DNA of 10,401 nucleotides from Chloroflexota bacterium. Its GTDB lineage: Bacteria > Chloroflexota > Dehalococcoidia > Lucifugimonadales > UBA1127. The notes below the pieces were generated by a model that was not told the DNA's origin, did not search any database, and worked only from the letters and a program-made list of their open reading frames with translations. The stretch is taken from NCBI GenBank assembly GCA_028873745.1, contig JAPPNT010000205.1, positions 1-10,401 of the forward strand. Direction: 5' to 3'. Made by a program: the position numbers and the translations under genes. This document shows, one piece after another, positions 1 to 4,916 of the stretch (its first letter is position 1; every line of letters starts with the position of its first letter).

Positions 1-382
1 GGCGCACCTTGCCCGCCTCGACGAGCTCCTCCATCGCGCCCATGGTCTCTGCGATGGGGATGCGAGAGTTGGGCCAGTGGAGTTGGTAGAGGTCAATGAC
101 GCCGCACTGGAGGCGCCGCAGGCTCTCGTCGGCGGCGCGAATGACGTCGCGGCGCCGGAAGTGGGACGGCGAGACCTTGGTCGCGACGAACACGTCGTTG
201 CGGATGCCGTTGATGGCCTCGCCGACGGCGTCCTCGGTGCGGTAGGCCTCGGCGGTGTCGATGAGGAACGCGCCCAGCTCGACGCCCCGGCGCAGCGGCG
301 CACTGCCGCCGGTGTACGCCCACGTGCCGAGGCCGACGTCCGGTATGCGCTCTCCCGTCCCGCCGAGTTCCTGCAGGTTCAT
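1..382 (-). CDS. Aldo/keto reductase, N-terminal part (cut by window edge)
   Basis: NAD(P)H-dependent oxidoreductase of the aldo/keto reductase superfamily; it should reduce a carbonyl substrate in the cytosol, with the exact substrate unknown. Only the first 127 residues lie in the window, because the reading frame runs off base 1. The translation opens MNLQELGGTGERIPDVGLGT, the usual first strand of the barrel. The family catalytic tetrad is visible as Asp42 and Tyr47 (in the segment LIDTAEAY), Lys69 (VATKV) and His102 (YQLHW). The ATG at 382-380 overlaps the TGA of the upstream membrane-protein gene as ATGA, so the two are probably translationally coupled in one leftward operon. The barrel's second half and the cofactor-binding C-terminus are outside the window. 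The style (GLGTW, YQLHWPN) is close to the AKR3/AKR5-type reductases such as diketo-gluconate reductases, but substrate cannot be read from this. Confidence 0.93.
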   Translation of the reverse strand, partial: MNLQELGGTGERIPDVGLGTWAYTGGSAPLRRGVELGAFLIDTAEAYRTEDAVGEAINGIRNDVFVATKVSPSHFRRRDVIRAADESLRRLQCGVIDLYQLHWPNSRIPIAETMGAMEELVEAGKVR

Positions 383-1059
383 GCGTCGCTCCTCCCCTCG
401 TCGAGGGCGGGCGGCGGGGCAGCGTCCGGAAGCTGCTCCGGCGCGGGGGTGAATGCGCCCTCGACCGTGCCGCCGTCCGGCGCGGCGCCGGGGGCCATGG
501 GCGTGGGCATGGTGAGATTGGTGAGGCTGTGCTGGAGCTTCCACTGCACGCGGTCGAGCTTTGGCTGCAGGTTCGCCAAGTCGTTCACCATGCGGCCGGC
601 GTCGACCACCGCGCCGCGCATGGTCACGCGGACGTCGGTCACGATGCCCGTTCGCTCGGCGCCGAAGTTGACCTGCCCGGCCCGGGCGGTCGTCGGATAC
701 GCCTCGCCGCGCCAGTCGAGGCCGACGAGTTGCCGCCGGCCGTCCAGCGAGTACTTGATCATGAAGAGACCGACGATGACGGGAATGAGCACGACGCCGA
801 CGGCCGCCGCAAACCATTTTCGCTTGAGCGCAGTGAGGATCGGCTGGCGCCAGCGGGCGACGAGGGCGCCCTCAAACTCGCCGACATTGCCGACGGGGCC
901 CTGCGCGATGGGCACATCGGCGACCTCAACGGTGAAGCCCTCGTCCTCGAGGGCCTGGACAAAGTTGTCGGCCATGCGGCGGGGGTGGCCGGACGTGCCC
1001 TCCCATCGCCACCTGACCGGCCACTCCGCCATTTCCGTCCTGAGCGCATCTACTTCCAT
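379..1059 (-). CDS. Single-pass membrane protein of unknown function
   Basis: I do not recognise the family. The 226-residue product has a soluble N-terminal part of about 80 residues (with the segment ALEDEGFTVEV), a positively charged stretch (LKRKW), one clear hydrophobic segment at about residues 82-105 (WFAAAVGVVLIPVIVGLFM), a post-membrane domain of about 75 residues, and a Pro/Ala-rich tail from about residue 184. There is no N-terminal signal peptide, so the protein is probably anchored by the single internal helix. The start at 1059 was chosen because the MEVDALRTEM segment looks like a natural N-terminus. An upstream in-frame ATG at 1083 would add eight residues, and neither start has a strong ribosome site. 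The stop overlaps the start of the following aldo/keto reductase (ATGA), so the two genes are likely co-expressed. A longer leftward reading frame extends over the opposite-strand reductase but is only its shadow. Confidence 0.75.
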   Translation of the reverse strand: MEVDALRTEMAEWPVRWRWEGTSGHPRRMADNFVQALEDEGFTVEVADVPIAQGPVGNVGEFEGALVARWRQPILTALKRKWFAAAVGVVLIPVIVGLFMIKYSLDGRRQLVGLDWRGEAYPTTARAGQVNFGAERTGIVTDVRVTMRGAVVDAGRMVNDLANLQPKLDRVQWKLQHSLTNLTMPTPMAPGAAPDGGTVEGAFTPAPEQLPDAAPPPALDEGRSDA

Positions 1060-1110
1060 ACGTCCGTCCGCCGCATATGCCATGTGCCGGTGCTTGTGGC
1101 AGCCAGCCCG

Positions 1111-1117
1111 TATAGTA
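1111..1117. promoter_or_regulatory. Candidate bidirectional -10 element in divergent gap
   Basis: The gap 1060-1227 separates divergent genes. TATAGT (1111-1116, plus strand) matches five of six bases of the sigma70 -10 consensus. The same bases read TACTAT on the minus strand (1117-1112), matching four of six. The site could serve the leftward membrane-protein operon and a rightward transcript. No convincing -35 box is present at the proper spacing on either strand, so the call is weak. Confidence 0.3.
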
Positions 1118-1214
1118 CCATGATGATGAACCACAATCGCGAGGAAGCCGCTGCACTGTGCCGCCGCCTGGAACGGGAGCGGCACGACATTACATAACCA
1201 GTCAACCGCAAAAC

Positions 1215-1221
1215 GGAGGGG
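1215..1221 (+). promoter_or_regulatory. Ribosome binding site of the aldo/keto reductase
   Basis: GGAGGGG lies six bases ahead of the ATG at 1228 and fixes that start. An overlapping frame beginning upstream at 1158 is a shadow. Confidence 0.75.
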
Positions 1222-1227
1222 AAGAAC

Positions 1228-2124
1228 ATGGAGACTGTCGCGCTGGGGTCTACGGGCATCCAGGTGAGCCGCCTTGGCATCGGCCTCTCGGAGATCGGCT
1301 CGACGCCCATGGAGGCCGCCGCCGTCGAGTCGCTGCTGAACGGCGCGCTGGACATCGGCGTCAACTTCCTCGACACGGCGGCATGCTACGGGAACAGCGA
1401 GGAGCTGGTGGGGAAGACGGTGGCGCACCGGCGGAGCGAGTATGCGCTCGCCTCCAAGTGCGGCCACGTCGCGGGCGGCTACCAGGGCGAGGCGTGGACG
1501 GCGCAGACAGTCACCGACAGCATCGACCGCAGCCTCCGCCTGCTCCAGACGGACTACGTGGACCTGATGCAGCTCCACTCGTGCAGCGTGGAAATCCTCG
1601 AGCAGGGGGATGTCATCGACGCGCTGCTGAAGGCGCGCGACGCGGGCAAGACGCGGTTCGTCGGGTACAGCGGCGACAACGAGGCGGCGATGTGGGCCGT
1701 GGCGAGCGGCATCTTCCAGACGCTGCAGACGAGCTTCAGCCTCGTCGACCAGAAGGCGCGAGACGGTCTGTTCGCCGCCGCCGAGGCGCAGGGGATGGGC
1801 GTCATCATCAAGCGGCCCATCGGCAACGGGGTGTGGGGCCGCGCGCAGGCGTCGTCGCCCTACGCACAGCAGTACCACGACAGGTTCAGGGCCATGGCGG
1901 CCGGGGGCCGGCTGGAGGGCGAGGACGACCCCATCCGGATGGCGATGGGCTTCACCTTCGCGCACGCCGAGGTGGACACGGCCATCGTGGGCACGACGAA
2001 CCTGCGGCATCTGCAGTCGAACGCGGCGATGCTCGACGAGGGAATCACGGTCGCCGAGGCGACGATGGACGCGCTGGTGCAGCGTTTCTCGGACCTTGGG
2101 GAGGAGTGGCGGCAGCTGACGTAG
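1228..2124 (+). CDS. Aldo/keto reductase
   Basis: Cytosolic NAD(P)H-dependent carbonyl/aldehyde reductase of the aldo/keto reductase superfamily, complete at 298 residues, which is the usual length for these (beta/alpha)8 barrels. The N-terminus METVALGSTGIQVSRLGIGL is typical of the family. The catalytic tetrad is intact: Asp49 and Tyr54 (FLDTAACYG), Lys77 (ASKCG) and His117 (LMQLHS). A KRPIGNG segment near residue 195 and the cofactor-site-like AIVGTTNLRHLQSN (about 252-265) complete the signature. The start is fixed by a strong ribosome site, GGAGGGG at 1215-1221, six bases ahead of the ATG. The gene is divergent from the leftward membrane-protein/reductase pair and convergent with the gene ending at 2135. 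It resembles the galactose dehydrogenase / YccK-like subgroup more than the reductase at the left edge, so the two are not a simple duplication. Substrate unknown. Confidence 0.95.
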   Translation: METVALGSTGIQVSRLGIGLSEIGSTPMEAAAVESLLNGALDIGVNFLDTAACYGNSEELVGKTVAHRRSEYALASKCGHVAGGYQGEAWTAQTVTDSIDRSLRLLQTDYVDLMQLHSCSVEILEQGDVIDALLKARDAGKTRFVGYSGDNEAAMWAVASGIFQTLQTSFSLVDQKARDGLFAAAEAQGMGVIIKRPIGNGVWGRAQASSPYAQQYHDRFRAMAAGGRLEGEDDPIRMAMGFTFAHAEVDTAIVGTTNLRHLQSNAAMLDEGITVAEATMDALVQRFSDLGEEWRQLT

Positions 2125-2137
2125 CCGGGAGCGGCTA
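2122..2137. other. Small hairpin formed by two convergent stop codons
   Basis: TAGCC (2122-2126) and GGCTA (2133-2137) form a perfect 5-bp stem around a 6-base loop in the 10-base gap between convergent genes. The two arms contain the TAG stop codons of the two genes on opposite strands. It is too short and lacks T-runs, so it is at best a weak bidirectional terminator. No other terminator is visible between these genes. Confidence 0.25.
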
Positions 2138-2764
2138 GGACGCGCCCAGCACGACCGACATCATGTGGCGCTCCAGCGTCTTGGCGAGGGTCTCCACGAC
2201 GCCGAGCCGATCCCTGTCGCCGACGGTGACGACGTAGGCGACGCCCAGCAGCCTGCCGATGCGGAAGTCGATGACGCAGGAGGAGATGGGCCCTTTGGGG
2301 CCCTCCTGCACGGCGCGGACGCCGACGGCCTCGTGGTGGAACTGCGCGGCTGGGGAGATCTCCTCGACCGAGAGGAGCCGATGGCCCTCGCCGAGCTCCT
2401 GCCCGACCTTGTCCTTGAACTCGCCCAGGAACACGACTTTCATCCAATTGGAGACGGCCTCCGGGCTTTCCATGAAGTGCACAACGGTGGCGAGGGCGAG
2501 GTCGTCGCCCTCCGAGAGGTCGTCATTGTCGGTGGTGGTGAGCCATTCGCGCTGGTAGCCGGTGACCCGGCCGAACTTTCGCAGCTCCTGCGCCGAGTGA
2601 CCGGCCATGGGCAGGTCCGCCATGGACTCGTTGCTGAGCTCGCCCTCGCGCACTACCTGAAACGCCTCGGAACCCGGCGGGAGCTGCTCCTTCGCGAGGA
2701 GCATACGCTCGAGGTCCTCGGGGTCGATGTTGTATGTGGCGCGGGTTACCGCGTCCTCAGCCAT
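2135..2764 (-). CDS. Conserved-looking soluble protein of unknown function
   Basis: I do not recognise this 209-residue product. It has no signal peptide, no hydrophobic segment long enough to span a membrane, and no familiar catalytic motif. Visible landmarks are an acidic N-terminus (IDPEDLERMLLAKEQLPPG, about residues 13-31), the motif GRVTGYQREW (65-74), a stretch ALATVVHFMESPEAVSNW (90-107) and a C-terminal pair of strands and helix (GVAYVVTVGDR to the end). The alternation of strands and amphipathic helices suggests a compact alpha/beta domain. The ATG at 2764 was preferred over an upstream GTG at 2887 because AAGGTGG sits five bases ahead of it and the 41 extra residues look like unconstrained sequence. 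It lies 163 bases downstream of the selenocysteine tRNA on the same strand and could be read through from it, but its function cannot be inferred from that. Confidence 0.75.
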   Translation of the reverse strand: MAEDAVTRATYNIDPEDLERMLLAKEQLPPGSEAFQVVREGELSNESMADLPMAGHSAQELRKFGRVTGYQREWLTTTDNDDLSEGDDLALATVVHFMESPEAVSNWMKVVFLGEFKDKVGQELGEGHRLLSVEEISPAAQFHHEAVGVRAVQEGPKGPISSCVIDFRIGRLLGVAYVVTVGDRDRLGVVETLAKTLERHMMSVVLGAS

Positions 2765-2817
2765 GACGGCCACCTTGGAGGATTTGCTGCAAAGGGCACC
2801 ATGCGCTTTGCATGAAG

Positions 2818-2839
2818 CCTGTCGCTCGTTCGCGACAAG
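2818..2839 (-). other. Stem-loop downstream of tRNA-Sec
   Basis: On the leftward strand CTTGTCGC and GCGACAGG-type arms form about 8 bp (one G-U pair) around a 6-base loop, roughly 90 bases past the tRNA 3' end and ahead of the start at 2764. There is no T-run, so it is not a clear intrinsic terminator. It could attenuate or process a tRNA to downstream-gene transcript, or be chance. Confidence 0.25.
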
Positions 2840-2927
2840 GATGGGTTGCCGCATCGAGACGATGTGGTTGGCGCGCAACTCGGCCACGCCTTGCGGCGCG
2901 TCCGGTCACGAGGGAAACAGTCAAGGG

Positions 2928-3020
2928 TGGCGGGAGTGCGAGGGAGTCGAACCCACCCGCCCCGACACGAGGCGCAACGGATTTGAAGTCCGCAAGGGCC
3001 ACCGGGCCCCATCCACTCCC
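2928..3020 (-). tRNA. selC: tRNA-Sec, anticodon UCA
   Basis: Selenocysteine-inserting tRNA that reads UGA codons with SelB. From 3020 leftwards: acceptor strand GGGAGUGG; linker AU; a 6-bp D stem GGGGCC/GGCCCU with the 4-base loop CGGU (the long D stem is a tRNA-Sec hallmark); anticodon arm GCGGA-CUUCAAA-UCCGU with UCA at 2986-2984; an extended variable arm CGCCUCG-UGU-CGGGGCG of up to 7 bp; T loop UUCGACU; then GCACUCCC, discriminator G (2931) and encoded CCA (2930-2928). Seven acceptor pairs are clean. The eighth position would be G-G, and the T stem GUGGG/CCCUC has a U-U mismatch, so the 8+5 arrangement of bacterial tRNA-Sec is imperfect here. It begins 26 bases after the thioredoxin stop codon with no promoter visible between, so co-transcription is likely. 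The loop CUUCAAA and long variable arm exclude an ordinary Ser or Leu tRNA. Confidence 0.93.
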
Positions 3021-3046
3021 ACAGCCGCTGATGGTGTCTTGGGGAG

Positions 3047-3373
3047 CTACTCCAGGGCGCTGTCCAGCCGCCGCTTGAGCTGCGCCTTCGGCATGGCGCC
3101 GACGATCTGCTCGACGGGCTGGCCGTTGCGGAAGACGATGAGCGTCGGGATGCTGCGGATGCCGAGGCTCATGGGCGTGTTCGGGTTGGAGTCGACGTCC
3201 ACCTTGGTGAACTTGACCACGCCGTCGTACTCGTCGGAGAGCTCGTCGACGATGGGGGCGATCATCTTGCAGGGCTGGCACCAGTCCGCCCAGAAGTCCA
3301 CCAGGACGGGCAGGTCGCTGTTGACCACCTCTGCCTCAAACGTCGCGTCCGTAACCGCTTCGGGCTTCGCCAT
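3047..3373 (-). CDS. trxA: Thioredoxin with CQPC active site
   Basis: Small cytosolic dithiol-disulfide oxidoreductase of 108 residues, the standard thioredoxin length. Hallmarks are VDFWADWCQPCK (about residues 25-36) with redox cysteines Cys32 and Cys35, the helix KMIAPIVDEL, the VDVDSNP strand-turn, the cis-proline Pro76 (RSIPTLIVF) and the C-terminal VGAMPKAQLKRRL helix. The active-site pair between the cysteines is Gln-Pro instead of the usual Gly-Pro, which may shift the redox potential or partner choice. The ATG at 3373 is set by GGAGG at 3387-3383; an upstream ATG at 3430 would add an Arg-rich extension not seen in thioredoxins. A TTGCGC-17-TACACT promoter lies upstream. The tRNA-Sec gene follows 26 bases after the stop, suggesting one transcript. 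Confidence 0.95.
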   Translation of the reverse strand: MAKPEAVTDATFEAEVVNSDLPVLVDFWADWCQPCKMIAPIVDELSDEYDGVVKFTKVDVDSNPNTPMSLGIRSIPTLIVFRNGQPVEQIVGAMPKAQLKRRLDSALE

Positions 3374-3382
3374 TGTGCGTGT

Positions 3383-3387
3383 CCTCC
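3383..3387 (-). promoter_or_regulatory. Ribosome binding site of thioredoxin
   Basis: GGAGG on the leftward strand, nine bases ahead of the ATG at 3373. It supports this start over the upstream in-frame ATG at 3430. Confidence 0.65.
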
Positions 3388-3451
3388 CTCTGATTCCGCA
3401 GCCTGCCATGCGCCGCCGTTGGCGAGGCATTCTGTGGCATTCGTTAGCCTC

Positions 3452-3480
3452 AGTGTACCTATCGGCGATATGCGGCGCAA
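3452..3480 (-). promoter_or_regulatory. Sigma70-type promoter for thioredoxin / tRNA-Sec
   Basis: On the leftward strand TTGCGC (3480-3475) and TACACT (3457-3452) are separated by exactly 17 bases; they match four of six bases each in TTGACA and TATAAT. Transcription would start near 3445, giving a leader of about 72 bases. The -10 hexamer is identical to that of the promoter at 4246-4274, which strengthens both calls. Confidence 0.5.
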
Positions 3481-3543
3481 GCCAAAGAAGGGCCGTGTGC
3501 CAGGCAATTCAAGGGCTGAACTCCGGCGACCGGCAGCCGATTG

Positions 3544-3549
3544 TATACT
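3544..3549 (+). promoter_or_regulatory. -10 element placing the start of transcription on an ATG
   Basis: TATACT matches five of six -10 consensus bases. Transcription would begin about seven bases later, at or next to the A of the ATG at 3556, giving a leaderless mRNA. No ribosome site is present before that ATG, as expected for a leaderless gene. The -35 region is not recognisable. Confidence 0.45.
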
Positions 3550-3555
3550 CAGCCC

Positions 3556-4194
3556 ATGACAAATTCTGTTCCTCCGGAGCAGCCCGCGGTCAACGAGCAT
3601 ACCTGGCGGCGACGGCTGCTGCACCTGACGGCGTCCGTAGTCATCGCGGCGCTTGTCCTGGGCCTCGAGTACAGGACTGCCGTGTACATCATAGGCTCCG
3701 TGACCGCAGCGATGGCCGTCACAGAGGCCATTCGCCTTGCGGCCCCTGCGGTCAACGATCGCTACATCCACTGGCTGGGCCCCTTCATGAAGCCACGGGA
3801 GAGGAGGGCGCCCACGGCAGCCACCTACCATGCCCTGGGGTCGCTGACCGTCCTGCTGGTGTTCGGCTCGCCGATTGCGGCCCTGGCCGTTCTGTTCATG
3901 GGCATCGGCGATCCGGCGGCGGGCGTCGTCGGTACGCGGTACGGGCGGCTGCGGGTGCGCGTTCCCGGCCGCCGGACCGGCGCCAAGAGCGTCGAGGGCC
4001 GGCTCGCCTTCGTTGGGGGGGCGCGGGCGGGGGGGGCCGTCCTGTGGGCGGGGGGGGTGTACGCACCGCTCGGGCCCGCCCGGGGGGGCGCGGCCGTGGC
4101 GGCCCTCGTCGAGTTCCTGCCGATCCCCGTCGAGGACAACGTGACCGTGCCGCTGGCGAGCGGGGCGGTCATGTGGGCGCTGTGGGCGGGGTAG
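3556..4194 (+). CDS. Membrane CTP-dependent lipid/polyprenol kinase-like protein
   Basis: Probable integral-membrane kinase of the dolichol kinase / phytol kinase / Dgk1-type diacylglycerol kinase group (the SEC59/VTE5 superfamily related to CDP-diglyceride synthases), which phosphorylate a lipid alcohol using CTP or another NTP. The 212-residue product has hydrophobic segments near residues 21-37, 43-63, 92-117, 153-172 and the C-terminus. Family-like motifs are RRLLHL near the N-terminus, MGIGDPAAGVVGTRYG (115-130), GAKSVEGRLAF (142-152) and LVEFLPIPVEDNVTVPL (184-200); the GDP, KS.EG and DN.TVPL blocks are the most diagnostic. The ATG at 3556 has no ribosome site but sits at the predicted transcription start of TATACT (3544-3549). 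Four G-tracts at 4015-4088 fall in codons for a Gly-rich part where family members are usually Ala/Leu-rich; the frame stays open through them. The lipid substrate is unknown. Confidence 0.8.
   Translation: MTNSVPPEQPAVNEHTWRRRLLHLTASVVIAALVLGLEYRTAVYIIGSVTAAMAVTEAIRLAAPAVNDRYIHWLGPFMKPRERRAPTAATYHALGSLTVLLVFGSPIAALAVLFMGIGDPAAGVVGTRYGRLRVRVPGRRTGAKSVEGRLAFVGGARAGGAVLWAGGVYAPLGPARGGAAVAALVEFLPIPVEDNVTVPLASGAVMWALWAG
4015..4088 (+). repeat. Cluster of four long G-tracts
   Basis: Runs of 7, 8, 8 and 7 guanines occur at 4015-4021, 4029-4036, 4050-4057 and 4082-4088 within the coding strand of the lipid-kinase-like gene. Nothing comparable occurs elsewhere in the window. The arrangement has the composition of a G-quadruplex in the mRNA, though the last loop is long. 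Repeated G-for-C/A miscalls in a GC-rich stretch would look the same. Confidence 0.7.
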
Positions 4195-4245
4195 AACGCA
4201 GCGTGAAACCTTGTCATAACACAGAAAACGAGGGGCCAAATGCGG

Positions 4246-4274
4246 TTGACCCTCTTATTGTGCGCTGATACACT
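4246..4274 (+). promoter_or_regulatory. Sigma70-type promoter of the coaE-moxR-nudix-VWA operon
   Basis: TTGACC (4246-4251, five of six to consensus) and TACACT (4269-4274, four of six) are separated by the ideal 17 bases. Transcription would start near 4281, about 29 bases ahead of the coaE ATG at 4310. It is the only good promoter before the four-gene operon and the best in the window. Confidence 0.65.
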
Positions 4275-4300
4275 TGGCAGGTTTCATGGCAAGGCGTCAG

Positions 4301-4304
4301 GGAG
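4301..4304 (+). promoter_or_regulatory. Ribosome binding site of coaE
   Basis: GGAG, five bases ahead of the ATG at 4310. It decides this start over the in-frame ATG at 4286, whose extra residues precede the first beta strand of the kinase fold and have no counterpart in the family. Confidence 0.65.
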
Positions 4305-4309
4305 AGAGA

Positions 4310-4915
4310 ATGGTCGTCATTGGACTCACGGGAGGCATCGGCGCCGGGAAGAGCGAGGTCTCCCGGATCCTGGCAGGGCACGGGGCCGTCATCATCGACA
4401 CGGCGCTCCTTGGACACGAGGCGTATGCGGCCGGGAGCGTGCCCTGGAGGGCGGTGGTCAAGGCCTTCGGCCGGCAAATCCTTCTGCCAGACGCCCAAAT
4501 TGACAGAAAGATACTTGGTGACATCGTCTTCTCGGACCCGGAGGCGCTCGAGACCCTCAACGGCATCATGCGCCCGGCCATCAGGGAGCTGATCCGACAG
4601 CGTCTCTTCATTGCCGAACGCCAGGGCGCCCGGGCCGCGGTGCTGGACTCGGCAACGCTGATCGAAGCGGGATGGACGGAGTTCACCGACGAGATATGGC
4701 TGACGACGGCGCCAAGGGACGAGATTGTCGGGCGGCTTCGGCGGCGCAGCGGCCTCTCCATCCAGCACATTGCCGAGCGGATGGAGTCACAGATCTCGGA
4801 TGAGGAACGGATGGCCCACGCGCACGTGGTCATCGCCAACGACGCGAGCCTGACGGAGCTTCGGGCCAAGGTGGACGCCCTCTGGGCGGAGCGAATTCTA
4901 GCGAAGGTGGGTTGA
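4310..4915 (+). CDS. coaE: Dephospho-CoA kinase-like protein (CoaE) with altered DxD motif
   Basis: CoaE phosphorylates the 3'-hydroxyl of dephospho-CoA with ATP, the last step of coenzyme A synthesis, in the cytosol. The 201-residue length is normal. The P-loop GGIGAGKS is at residues 8-15 with Lys14; further family blocks are LLGHEAY (33-39), IDRKILGDIVFSDPEAL (64-80), LNGIMRPAI (83-91), VLDSATLIEAGW (111-122) and the lid region RLRRRSGLS with the downstream ERM..Q.SDEER segment. The usual DAD motif after the second strand reads Asp30-Thr31-Ala32, so the second aspartate, implicated in catalysis in studied CoaE enzymes, is Ala. It may be a divergent active enzyme or a paralogue with altered function. 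It is the first gene of a tight operon; its stop is one base before the next ATG. Confidence 0.88.
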   Translation: MVVIGLTGGIGAGKSEVSRILAGHGAVIIDTALLGHEAYAAGSVPWRAVVKAFGRQILLPDAQIDRKILGDIVFSDPEALETLNGIMRPAIRELIRQRLFIAERQGARAAVLDSATLIEAGWTEFTDEIWLTTAPRDEIVGRLRRRSGLSIQHIAERMESQISDEERMAHAHVVIANDASLTELRAKVDALWAERILAKVG

Positions 4916-4916
4916 C

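Noticed and set aside
1060..2010. N-terminal extension of the leftward membrane-protein frame
   Set aside because: It lies antisense to the complete aldo/keto reductase and is His/Arg/Val-rich; the real start is near 1059 or 1083.
2896..2924. TTGACT just past the tRNA-Sec 3' end as a promoter for the 2764 gene
   Set aside because: The -35-like hexamer is good, but the bases 17 downstream (ACGCGC) are nothing like a -10 box.
2727..4268. 513-codon rightward frame across tRNA-Sec and thioredoxin
   Set aside because: It runs antisense through a tRNA and a certain thioredoxin gene and out of frame through the lipid-kinase-like gene; composition is shadow-like.
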